DNA from: an uncultured cyanobacterium
GTDB lineage: Bacteria; Cyanobacteriota; Cyanobacteriia; Cyanobacteriales; Nostocaceae
Direction of reading: 5' to 3'
DNA length: 56,661 nucleotides
Assembly: GCA_903903925.1 (NCBI GenBank)
Contig: CAIVAU010000095.1
Location: forward strand, 1 to 56,661
Positions 1 through 7,286 of the stretch are shown one piece after another. A program made the translations under genes and the position numbers. The notes beneath the pieces are model-generated. The model worked only from the letters and a program-made list of their open reading frames with translations. It made no database searches and was not told the origin of the DNA. Position 1 is the first letter of the stretch; each line of letters starts with the position of its first letter.

Positions 1-245
1 CAGTCACCGATTTCATCGCTAGAAGCCGGATTGCGGAAAGGTTCTATCAGCGCTGGGTATTCCGCAAATCTGCCGAGTAAGCCTAATATTTCTAAGTTCG
101 AGGTTTTTTCGGGATCTGGAATAAAAAACACATCAATTTCTTTAATTTCTCCGGAGACTTTTTCCGAGGATTTTACTTCTCCATAATCTTTTAATAATTC
201 TTCTAGGTAGTCTTTAGCAAATTTGTCGTGAATAAAGCGCGTCAT
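1..245 (-). CDS. Rpn/DUF4351-type conserved protein, N-terminal part (runs off window)
   Basis: Reading the minus strand from an ATG at 243-245 gives an open frame to the window edge. It begins MTRFIHDKFAKDYLEELL and continues with a segment containing GEIKEIDVFFIP and LLGRFAEYPALIEPFRNP. This opening is typical of the large cyanobacterial family related to Rpn/PD-(D/E)XK transposase-like nucleases that carry a C-terminal DUF4351 domain. Only about 81 residues are visible, so integrity cannot be judged. The family link is from recognition of the opening motif; nuclease activity is inference. A C-terminal piece of the same kind of protein lies far away at 47652-47978. Confidence 0.6.
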   Translation of the reverse strand, partial: MTRFIHDKFAKDYLEELLKDYGEVKSSEKVSGEIKEIDVFFIPDPEKTSNLEILGLLGRFAEYPALIEPFRNPASSDEIGD

Positions 246-840
246 TCGATTGTCTTTCTTGTGGATTTTGGTGTAATTTATTATATTTTACCTGGATGTG
301 GTTTCTCCGCTATCAAGTATTAGTTAAATCAGTAGACATCTCCGGAGATTCGGTATAAGCCCAGGCTAGATAATGGTTGTAGATTCATTTCTAGATCTAA
401 AAGTTCTATTTGATACCTCTGTGCTGGTTGCAGCCTCCCTCACTTAACATCCTCAACACACTCCGTAAAACTAGGACAGATTCAGGGATACCTCTCAACT
501 CACAGCTTAAATGAAAAGGAGTCAGGAGTTCGGACTTCGGACTTCGGACTCCTGAATTCTTGTTCGGTAAAGTATCTTTTTTTATGTTTAGCCAAAGCTA
601 AATACAGATGAATTATTAGATTTATTTATGCTTTTATTTTAAATATATTGACTTTATAGATGAGTGGACATAGATTTGAAAAAGATTACAGTTGAGCAAT
701 ACAGATGATTGGACATAGATTTAAATCGTCAAAAAATAAGTGTTGCTGAATACTTTTTAGCTGAGCTTTCGCATCGCTCTCGCTAGAATTGCCTATACTC
801 TATGTTTACTGACGGTTTATGATTTAAATAGGATGGCACA
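246..840. other. Intergenic region with short repeats
   Basis: No convincing gene is seen in these roughly 600 bases. A heptamer-like block near 518-556 alternates GGAGTTC and GGACTTC units and can fold back on itself. A 19-bp direct repeat with one mismatch (core TGGACATAGATTT) occurs at 659-677 and 704-722. The short run AGGATGGCACA directly before 841 gives the SDR gene a reasonable ribosome-binding site. Confidence 0.5.
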
Positions 841-1647
841 ATGAAGACAACATTTCAAGAGCAACGCAAACAAACTGCTCTGATTACTGGAGCATCTGGT
901 GGAATTGGCTACGAATTGGCTAAATTATTTGCTGATGATGGTTACAATCTCGTTTTAGTCGATAAAAAGGGAGAGAAGCTGACTGAAATTGCAGAACAGT
1001 TCCAACAAAAGTATGGTATTACGGTCAAAATAATTGCCAAAGATTTATCCATACCCATGTCAGCAGAAGAAATTTTTACTATGCTGCAAAAAGAATCCAT
1101 TAAGGTGGATTTTTTAGTAAATAATGCTGGATTTGGTAGCTTTGGATTCTTTCACGAAACCGACCTTACGACTGAATTGCAAATGCTACAGGTACATGTA
1201 GTGTGTCTTACCCATTTAACTAAGTTATTTCTCAAGGACATGGTCAAGCAAGGTTATGGCAAAATATTAAACGTTGCCTCAACAGCTGCCTTTCAACCAG
1301 GCCCACTGATGGCGGTTTACTTTGCTACTAAAGCCTATGTCTTATCATTTTCAGAAGCGATCGCCAATGAATTAGAGGGTACAGGTGTCACTGTGACTAC
1401 TCTTTGTCCAGGCCCAACAGCATCCGGATTTCAATATACAGCTGGGATGGAAAAAGCAAAGTCAGCCAGTTCTTGGCGGGTCATGGATTCGGAAACCGTG
1501 GCAAAGATTGGTTATCGCGGTTTAATGGCAAATCAAACTCTTGTCATTCCCGGTTTGAGAAACAAGATCCTGGCTACTTCCGCAAAATTTGCGGGCAGAA
1601 AACAGGTGGCAAAAATAGTGAGAAAGATGCACGCCCTCACAAATTAG
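841..1647 (+). CDS. SDR family NAD(P)-dependent oxidoreductase
   Basis: A 268-residue classical short-chain dehydrogenase/reductase. It shows the nucleotide-binding TGASGGIG (residues 16-23), the structural NNAG (94-97), and the catalytic Ser147, Tyr160 and Lys164 in the arrangement S...YxxxK. Length and motif spacing fit the classical SDR group of short-chain acyl or steroid-type ketone reductases (DltE/YdfG-like). The substrate cannot be read from sequence. The ATG is preceded by AGGA at a good distance. It stands alone; the next gene starts about 85 bases on and encodes an unrelated secreted protein. No membrane segment is visible, so it is expected in the cytoplasm. Confidence 0.85.
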   Translation: MKTTFQEQRKQTALITGASGGIGYELAKLFADDGYNLVLVDKKGEKLTEIAEQFQQKYGITVKIIAKDLSIPMSAEEIFTMLQKESIKVDFLVNNAGFGSFGFFHETDLTTELQMLQVHVVCLTHLTKLFLKDMVKQGYGKILNVASTAAFQPGPLMAVYFATKAYVLSFSEAIANELEGTGVTVTTLCPGPTASGFQYTAGMEKAKSASSWRVMDSETVAKIGYRGLMANQTLVIPGLRNKILATSAKFAGRKQVAKIVRKMHALTN

Positions 1648-1731
1648 GTAACATTGTTTACAATCAGACTACCCAAAATGCGATCTACGGTGTTAGGCTA
1701 AAGTATTAAAATTCACATACTTTATGCCAAT

Positions 1732-2157
1732 ATGCTGAAATTCGTATTTGTAACCTTAACAGTAACAGTGCTGATCGGAGCATTAACTGAGAACCCCAAC
1801 GTTACACTCGCTGAAACATGTGCCTCTAAGTGTGGTTCACACCCAATTCAGTTTACACTTGGTCAACCCATTCTCATCAAAGTAGTCAATAGCACATCTA
1901 CTTTAGTAAAACTAGAAAAACTGCGTAGTACTAGTCCGATTCCCCTGCAACCGGGACAAGAATTCCAGTTAGAGTACCCTAATGATACAGAATCAAACAT
2001 GTCCCTGGTATTCTGGAATGACAGAGGGCAGCCACTACAAGCAATAGTTTCTAAACCAAATTTTGGCACCCTGCGAGTTGAACTGCGTCCTAATTGGCAA
2101 ACCCTTGGCGATCGCTCAATCTACCTCCGCGAAGATGGTCGCGTCAATGTATTCTAA
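1732..2157 (+). CDS. Small secreted protein of unknown function
   Basis: 141 residues beginning with a hydrophobic signal peptide (about residues 1-28, ending near TLAETCAS). After it come two cysteines in CASKC and a beta-rich, mostly polar remainder that could be one compact domain of about 110 residues. The mature part contains QPILIKVVNST and LQPGQEFQLEYP. I do not recognise a named family. The likely location is periplasm or cell exterior. It lies just upstream of recJ on the same strand, but an AT-rich repeat separates them, so co-transcription is uncertain. Confidence 0.6.
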   Translation: MLKFVFVTLTVTVLIGALTENPNVTLAETCASKCGSHPIQFTLGQPILIKVVNSTSTLVKLEKLRSTSPIPLQPGQEFQLEYPNDTESNMSLVFWNDRGQPLQAIVSKPNFGTLRVELRPNWQTLGDRSIYLREDGRVNVF

Positions 2158-2161
2158 AATT

Positions 2162-2218
2162 ATGAATTATGAATCATGAATTATAAAAAAGTTTCATAAT
2201 TCATAATTCAGAATTCAT
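2162..2218. repeat. AT-rich foldback repeat (ATGAATTATGAAT type)
   Basis: Two arms of about 23 bases (2162-2184 and 2196-2218), built from ATGAATTAT units, are imperfect inverted copies separated by 11 bases. The element sits in the gap between the secreted-protein gene and recJ. It reaches to within 13 bases of the recJ GTG, so no ordinary ribosome-binding site is left in front of recJ. Confidence 0.65.
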
Positions 2219-2230
2219 AATTCATATACT

Positions 2231-4336
2231 GTGCAAGAACCAACACCTGAATCTCCTCGTCGCCGTCAGCAATTGCCTAATCAGCGGTGGCAAATTTGCC
2301 CACAGCAAGTAGAATTAGGGCAAGAATTGGCGCAAGCTATGAATTTGTCCCCTATAGTCAGCCAATTACTGATAAATCGTGGCATTCAAACGTTAGAAGA
2401 GGCACAAGTATTCCTAAATCCAGATTCTCTAATTTTGCCTTCACCACTAGAAGAATTTCCAGATCTGGCTATTAGTTTAGAGTTATTGCAAAATGCGATC
2501 GCCTTTCAAGAAAAAATCGTCATCTGTGGTGACTACGATGCTGACGGAATGACAAGCACTGCTTTGCTGTTACGCAGTCTCCGTTGGTTGGGTGGTCAAG
2601 TAGATTACGCTATCCCCAGTCGGATGCACGAAGGTTACGGTATTAACAACCGCATTGTCGAAGAATACCACAGCAAAGGTGTGGGACTAATTCTCACTGT
2701 AGATAATGGCATCTCAGCAGTTGAGCCAATTGCTAGAGCTAGAGAACTTGGTCTAAAAGTCATTATCACCGACCACCACGATATTCCCCAACAATTACCT
2801 AGAGCTAACGCCATCCTCAACCCTAAACTTATACCAGAATCCTCACCTTACCGGGGTGTTGCTGGTGTTGGCGTTGCCTACATTGTAGCTGTTTCCCTTG
2901 CACAACAAATGGGACAGACTCAAGACATATTAAGTTCGATGCTGGAACTCTTTACACTAGGAACAATTGCAGATTTAGCTCCTTTGGTCGGCGTGAACCG
3001 TCGTTGGGTAAAATGTGGTTTACAGCAATTACCCAAGTCTCGGTTACCTGGAATACAAGCATTGATTCAGGTGTCTGGAGTGCAGGGGGGCAGGGGGGTA
3101 GGGAGGCAAGGGAATGCTTCATTTTCATCCTCCACACTCCCCACTCCCCACTCCCCACCCCCAAAATCCTTGAACCCTGAGGATATCGGGTTTCGCCTTG
3201 GGCCACGAATTAATGCCATTGGTCGTATTGCTGACCCTCAGATTGTGATTGAATTACTCACTACAGATGATACGGGGATAGCGCTGGAAAGGGCAATGCA
3301 GTGCGAAGCAATCAACCGACAGCGTCAGGAAATGTGTACGCAAATTGAACAAGAGGCGATCGCAATTGTAGAGGAGTTACATGTTATGTCTCTACAGCAA
3401 GACCGTGTGTTGGTTGTTGTGCAACCTAATTGGCATCATGGTGTTATTGGTATCGTCGCCTCTCGTTTAGTGGAACGCTACGGTGTCCCAGTGTTTATCG
3501 GTACTTACGAAGGTGAGACACTTATTCGCGGTTCGGCACGAGGAATTCCAGAGTTTCATGTGTTTGAAGCTTTAGAATATTGTCAGGACTTACTAGGCAA
3601 GTTTGGCGGACATAAAGCAGCAGGTGGTTTTTCTCTACTCGCGAAAAATCTAGCAGCAGTGCGATCGCGTCTGAGTGAGTTTGCCAACAAGTACCTTGAA
3701 CTCCAGCACCTCAAACCACTGTTGAAAATTGATACCCAAGCCAACCTAAATCAAATCAATACTCAGCTCAATCAACAGCTTAAAGTGCTAGACCCTTGTG
3801 GGATTGACAACCCCGATCCCGTGTTCTGGACACCCAATGTCCAAGTCCTTGAACAGGAAATCGTCGGTAAGGTTCACCTCAAACTGACCGTTGCACAAAC
3901 CATCAATCATCAGCATTACAAAATTAAGGCGATCGCGTGGCGTTGGCGTGACTACTTTCCTCTACCGTCGCGAGTAGATATTGCCTACAAACTGCGCGAA
4001 AATCACTTTAATGGTAACACCACAATCGAGTTAGAGTTACTAGGTACGAGACTTCCTACTCAGTCGCACCTGGTTTTTGCTTCACAACCGACTCCATTAA
4101 GAACCACTTTTAACTATAATCAGCGTCAATATAGCTGTGGGATATATCAGCACGGTTCTTTACCAGAATTGAGAATTAAAAATCCTGAAGGGCAAATCTT
4201 AGCGGTTCAGCCAGGACAGACCCTTGGCTTACTGGGAACCAATCGTGAAGAAGCAAAAGTTATTGATGTTTCCCAAGTACCATATGACAGCATTATCCAA
4301 GCTGCCCTTCAGGCTTTGGAAGTCATTAGTCATTAG
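2231..4336 (+). CDS. recJ: Single-stranded-DNA-specific exonuclease RecJ
   Basis: 701 residues, GTG start. RecJ degrades single-stranded DNA 5' to 3' in recombination and repair. The DHH phosphoesterase core is clear: DYDADG at 101-106, DNG at 158-160 and DHH at 181-183 bind the catalytic metals. The DHHA1 part contains FGGHKAAGGFSL, and a C-terminal nucleic-acid-binding region follows. Two oddities are visible. Residues about 283-312 are a Gly- then Pro-rich stretch encoded by a G-rich/C-rich repeat, sitting just before the conserved LNPEDIGFRLGPRINAIGR block. The last residues (VISH) and the stop codon are made by the first CATTAGT heptamers of the array that follows. The core motifs are intact, so the enzyme is probably functional. 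Confidence 0.95.
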   Translation: MQEPTPESPRRRQQLPNQRWQICPQQVELGQELAQAMNLSPIVSQLLINRGIQTLEEAQVFLNPDSLILPSPLEEFPDLAISLELLQNAIAFQEKIVICGDYDADGMTSTALLLRSLRWLGGQVDYAIPSRMHEGYGINNRIVEEYHSKGVGLILTVDNGISAVEPIARARELGLKVIITDHHDIPQQLPRANAILNPKLIPESSPYRGVAGVGVAYIVAVSLAQQMGQTQDILSSMLELFTLGTIADLAPLVGVNRRWVKCGLQQLPKSRLPGIQALIQVSGVQGGRGVGRQGNASFSSSTLPTPHSPPPKSLNPEDIGFRLGPRINAIGRIADPQIVIELLTTDDTGIALERAMQCEAINRQRQEMCTQIEQEAIAIVEELHVMSLQQDRVLVVVQPNWHHGVIGIVASRLVERYGVPVFIGTYEGETLIRGSARGIPEFHVFEALEYCQDLLGKFGGHKAAGGFSLLAKNLAAVRSRLSEFANKYLELQHLKPLLKIDTQANLNQINTQLNQQLKVLDPCGIDNPDPVFWTPNVQVLEQEIVGKVHLKLTVAQTINHQHYKIKAIAWRWRDYFPLPSRVDIAYKLRENHFNGNTTIELELLGTRLPTQSHLVFASQPTPLRTTFNYNQRQYSCGIYQHGSLPELRIKNPEGQILAVQPGQTLGLLGTNREEAKVIDVSQVPYDSIIQAALQALEVISH
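3079..3168 (+). repeat. G-rich/C-rich repeat inserted in frame in recJ
   Basis: A run of GGGGGGCAGGGGGG type is followed by about 30 mixed bases and then a CTCCCCACTCCCCA-type run, so the ends are roughly complementary. It matches in style the repeats at 13866-13915, 26141-26248, 52393-52480 and 54926-54968. It preserves the recJ frame and encodes a low-complexity peptide between two conserved blocks of the enzyme. Confidence 0.75.
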
Positions 4337-4363
4337 TCATTAGTCATTAGTCATTAGTCATTA
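4322..4363. repeat. STRR heptamer array, 6 x GTCATTA
   Basis: Six perfect tandem copies of GTCATTA. The first two copies are the end of recJ, including its TAG stop. Heptanucleotide tandem repeats of this kind (STRR) are known from heterocystous cyanobacteria. Confidence 0.95.
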
Positions 4364-4374
4364 GTTGTTTTTAT

Positions 4375-4452
<78 letters not shown>

Positions 4453-4455
4453 TGA

Positions 4456-4578
4456 TTAAAGGTCGCCGTTACGGAATGCCAGTACAAAAATCACCGCAGG
4501 ACCAGCTAACATGATTAGCGCAACAGAGACTAGCTGGAAAATAACTTCCCAATTGATGTTACCTAAAGCTTCAAACAT
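4456..4578 (-). CDS. psb30: Photosystem II reaction center protein Psb30 (Ycf12)
   Basis: A 40-residue minus-strand protein, [20 protein letters not shown] through ...[16 protein letters not shown]. The segment NWEVIFQL, the single membrane helix and [12 protein letters not shown] fit Psb30/Ycf12, a one-helix subunit at the edge of the photosystem II core in the thylakoid membrane. A GGAG ribosome-binding site lies five bases before the ATG. The gene is too short for many gene finders. It ends four bases from a heptamer array and stands divergent from the YkgJ-type gene. Confidence 0.88.
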   Translation of the reverse strand: MFEALGNINWEVIFQLVSVALIMLAGPAVIFVLAFRNGDL

Positions 4579-4713
4579 TTTTCCTCCCAATTGCATTCAA
4601 AAGCCAAATAACGCAGCCGCAAAACCTGCAATGTTATCATATCTGGCAATTAGCCGTAAAATTTAATTTACTTAACAAAATGATAAGCGAAAATCTAAAG
4701 AGGTGCTTGTAAC

Positions 4714-5064
4714 ATGGCAACATGGCAATGTGTAAAGCAATGTGGAGCCTGCTGTCATCTTAACCCAGCGGAGCGTCCAGACTTGCATGAGTATTTATCA
4801 CCAGAGGAACTGGAACTGTACCTCAGTATGGTAGGCGAAGGGGGATGGTGTGTAAATTTCGACTCCACATCACGAGAGTGTCGCATTTACCCAGATCGAC
4901 CGCGTTTCTGCCGTGTAGAACCAGATATATTTCATGATATGTACGGTATTGACCTCCAAGAATTGAACGATTTTGCGATCGAGTGCTGTCACCAGCAGAT
5001 AGAGGGCGTTTATGGCGATCGCAGCCAGGAAATGTTGCGCTTCGACACAGCCGTTGGTCTATAA
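4714..5064 (+). CDS. YkgJ-family cysteine cluster protein (UPF0153)
   Basis: 116 residues with the cysteine pattern of the YkgJ/UPF0153 family: C6, C10, C13 and C14 in QCVKQCGACC, then GGWCVNFD, RECRIYPDRPRFCRVE and a late ECC pair. The conserved cysteines are expected to bind zinc or an Fe-S cluster; the family has no firmly established reaction. Length is normal for the short cyanobacterial members. It is expected to be soluble and cytoplasmic. It is transcribed away from psb30 and followed by about 210 bases with no visible gene. Confidence 0.85.
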   Translation: MATWQCVKQCGACCHLNPAERPDLHEYLSPEELELYLSMVGEGGWCVNFDSTSRECRIYPDRPRFCRVEPDIFHDMYGIDLQELNDFAIECCHQQIEGVYGDRSQEMLRFDTAVGL

Positions 5065-5276
5065 TTTGCACGTACAGGACGCTCAATAGCTTAAACTTGC
5101 TGTTCAAGAGACCCCAATGTTTGCACTCTTAGTCGTTTAGAACATCAGATTTAACCCGCCCCTGGATTCATCTTGTGGTGGTGTCTTCAATTTTGAATTT
5201 TTATGACCCTGAGTTGCAATTTGTCAAAAAAACTGAGAAAATGAGAAGAATATGAAAATAACTAAGGGATAGAAGT

Positions 5277-5780
5277 GTGAAACTTGACTCTGCGCCTTTG
5301 AGCATTGCTTGCATTTCTCAGCCTGAAAGCAAGCCAGAACTAAAAGACGATACTGACTCTAACTCAACTGCGCAAGAGACAGTTTCTCTCTTAGAGGAAC
5401 CCTCCTTAGAAGTTTCTAGTACAATTGAGGTAAAATCACCCGTAGAAGTTTTGCGTCCAAGCCCTACGCACGTACTTCCCCCCCAAAAGCACCAATCAGC
5501 CACTGAAGTTTTCTTCACCACGTTCGTGACGATTTTCCTGGCAGAAATTGGTGATAAAACGCAACTATCTACCTTATTAATGAGTGCACAATCCCATTCT
5601 CCTTGGGTGGTATTTCTGGGGTCTGGGGCCGCACTGGTAACGACTAGTTTGTTAGGTGTGGTTTTAGGCAGTTGGATAGCTAACCGACTTTCTCCTAAAA
5701 TTGTGGAAAAAGCAGCAGGGATGGTATTGCTGCTAATTTCTGTACTGCTATTTTGGGATGTCATCTTTATCCAGCATTAG
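5277..5780 (+). CDS. TMEM165/GDT1 family cation exporter, first half-size subunit
   Basis: 167 residues, GTG start. The first 80 or so are polar, Ser/Glu/Pro-rich and probably disordered. The rest is a three-helix UPF0016 unit with the signature AEIGDKTQLSTLLM, whose acidic ExGDK(T/S) motif lines the ion path. Members export Mn2+ or Ca2+ and exchange protons; the cyanobacterial relative Mnx of Synechocystis exports manganese and protects photosynthesis. Most family members carry two such units in one chain. Here the second unit is the overlapping or adjacent next gene, so the transporter is probably a heteromer. The long N-terminal tail is unusual. The metal is inferred, not shown. Confidence 0.82.
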   Translation: MKLDSAPLSIACISQPESKPELKDDTDSNSTAQETVSLLEEPSLEVSSTIEVKSPVEVLRPSPTHVLPPQKHQSATEVFFTTFVTIFLAEIGDKTQLSTLLMSAQSHSPWVVFLGSGAALVTTSLLGVVLGSWIANRLSPKIVEKAAGMVLLLISVLLFWDVIFIQH

Positions 5781-5811
5781 TAGTTCACCCAACAACCACC
5801 AACTAACAAAC

Positions 5812-6108
5812 ATGGACTGGCATCTTTTAGGATTAAGCTTCATCACAGTTTTTTTGTCTGAATTAGGCGATAAAAGTCAATTAGCGGCGATCGCACTTTC
5901 AGGTCGTTCTCAATCAACCCGTGCTGTGTTCTTGGGTTCAGCGAGTGCATTGCTGTTGACTAGCCTACTAGGTACTTTAGCAGGGGGAGCAGTGTCAGAG
6001 TTGCTACCCACAAAGTTGCTGAAAGCGATCGCGGCGATCGGATTTGCTATACTCGCCATCCGCCTGCTGTTTCTAAACGATGCACGAGATTCACAAGAAA
6101 GACCTTAG
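5812..6108 (+). CDS. TMEM165/GDT1 family cation exporter, second half-size subunit
   Basis: About 98 residues from ATG 5812 (MDWHLLGLSF). An in-frame ATG at 5758 would add 18 polar residues and overlap the upstream gene by 23 bases, but that extension looks like spacer sequence, so I prefer 5812. Neither start has a strong ribosome-binding site. It has three hydrophobic segments and the motif SELGDKSQLAAIAL, the counterpart of AEIGDKTQLSTL in the upstream gene. The pair together reconstitutes the usual two-motif GDT1 fold, with translation probably coupled. Confidence 0.82.
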   Translation: MDWHLLGLSFITVFLSELGDKSQLAAIALSGRSQSTRAVFLGSASALLLTSLLGTLAGGAVSELLPTKLLKAIAAIGFAILAIRLLFLNDARDSQERP

Positions 6109-6148
6109 AAAGATTGTGCTGTTGAGATATTTGTTGGATTGTTGCTAA

Positions 6149-7207
6149 TTAGCGACTCAGCAAGCGAATTTTTTTCACTAGCCAATCTATAGTTTTAGGA
6201 CGCGAGTGTAAAGCAAATACCCACGAAATGGCTGATTTGGCAATCGGCTGGGGCAATAGCCCAACCCACAAGAACCAAGTACTCACAATCAGCTTTCTTT
6301 TCCAATTGAACTCTGCATATTGCCAGGTAGCCCAATAACCCTTGTAGGCTAATACCAACGTGGAATCAGAACATATTGGATGGTTTTGAGGATCTAAGCG
6401 TAAAGAGGCTATTCTAGACTGCAAATGTAAGTAATCTTGCCAGCCTAACCTATGAGTCAGAGTATACCCTATTTGAGTTGCTTTATCAGCCAAAATTTTA
6501 TACTTCTCAAGGTCGTGCTTGATTGACTTACGAAATTGCTCAACTTGAATGCTCTTCGCAGATGAAGCCCACACATTATTTCCATGTTTCCTGTATACTC
6601 CTAGAGGCTGTTCTAGAGATACAATCTCCCCATAAAAAGGTATGAGCGTGACTAGATAACCGTCGGCGCTGACGCGAAAATCTGCTTCTGGTATTGGCAA
6701 AATAGCCGCTAATGCCTCTCGATTAAAAGCATTACCACTAGTTACCAAGCAGCTGTACCTTCCCTTTAATAGTAAAATCGGCAAGACATCGCCACTGTCA
6801 AGCTGAATTTCGGAGCATGGGTATATATCTAAAAATTTCCTTTGAGCATCAATCATCTCCAAACGGTATTGCACATTTGCTACATTAGCTTTCCAAACTG
6901 CAATCACTTGCTCAACCGTATGAGGAAAAAGATAATCATCCGCATCTAGGAAGATAATAATTTCCCCTTGGCTGACTTTAAAACCTGCATTGAATGCCGA
7001 TGCCTGCCCACCATTGTTCTTCAGTAAGGGAATAATTTGCGTACCGTAGCTAGCAATAATTTCTTGGGAGTTGTCGGTGGAACCATCATCTACCACAATA
7101 ACCTCAGTATTTGGGTAGGTCTGGTTTAAGGCACTGTCAATTGCTTCACTTATAAACTCACTGTAATTATAATTATCAATAATTATACTTGCTAAAGGCT
7201 TGATCAT
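6149..7207 (-). CDS. Glycosyltransferase family 2
   Basis: 352 residues from ATG 7205-7207 (MIKPLASIIIDNYNYSEF). An upstream in-frame ATG at 7222 exists, but the sequence GGAGG at 7216-7220 lies eight bases before 7207 and is a clear ribosome-binding site, so the shorter start is chosen. The GT-A domain shows VIVVDDGSTDNS, NAGFKVSQGE and the metal-binding FLDADDYLFP. The C-terminal region has a hydrophobic stretch (VSTWFLWVGLLPQPIAKSAI) that may attach it to the membrane. It most likely adds a sugar to the lipid-linked exopolysaccharide unit. It is the last gene of the minus-strand locus and is divergent from the GMC oxidoreductase. Confidence 0.85.
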   Translation of the reverse strand: MIKPLASIIIDNYNYSEFISEAIDSALNQTYPNTEVIVVDDGSTDNSQEIIASYGTQIIPLLKNNGGQASAFNAGFKVSQGEIIIFLDADDYLFPHTVEQVIAVWKANVANVQYRLEMIDAQRKFLDIYPCSEIQLDSGDVLPILLLKGRYSCLVTSGNAFNREALAAILPIPEADFRVSADGYLVTLIPFYGEIVSLEQPLGVYRKHGNNVWASSAKSIQVEQFRKSIKHDLEKYKILADKATQIGYTLTHRLGWQDYLHLQSRIASLRLDPQNHPICSDSTLVLAYKGYWATWQYAEFNWKRKLIVSTWFLWVGLLPQPIAKSAISWVFALHSRPKTIDWLVKKIRLLSR

Positions 7208-7215
7208 ATTCATCA

Positions 7216-7220
7216 CCTCC
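7216..7220 (-). promoter_or_regulatory. Ribosome-binding site that decides the GT2 start
   Basis: GGAGG on the minus strand, eight bases before the ATG at 7205-7207. It lies inside the longer possible reading frame and therefore argues against the ATG at 7222. Confidence 0.7.
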
Positions 7221-7286
7221 ATTTACTGCTGGTATATTTACTGTATGTAATAAGTATAACATTTTTCATGAAGAGGCTTTAACTGT

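Noticed and set aside
5318..5764. 148-residue minus-strand frame opposite the first GDT1 gene
   Set aside because: It is the antisense shadow of a gene with clear family motifs and has no recognisable features of its own.
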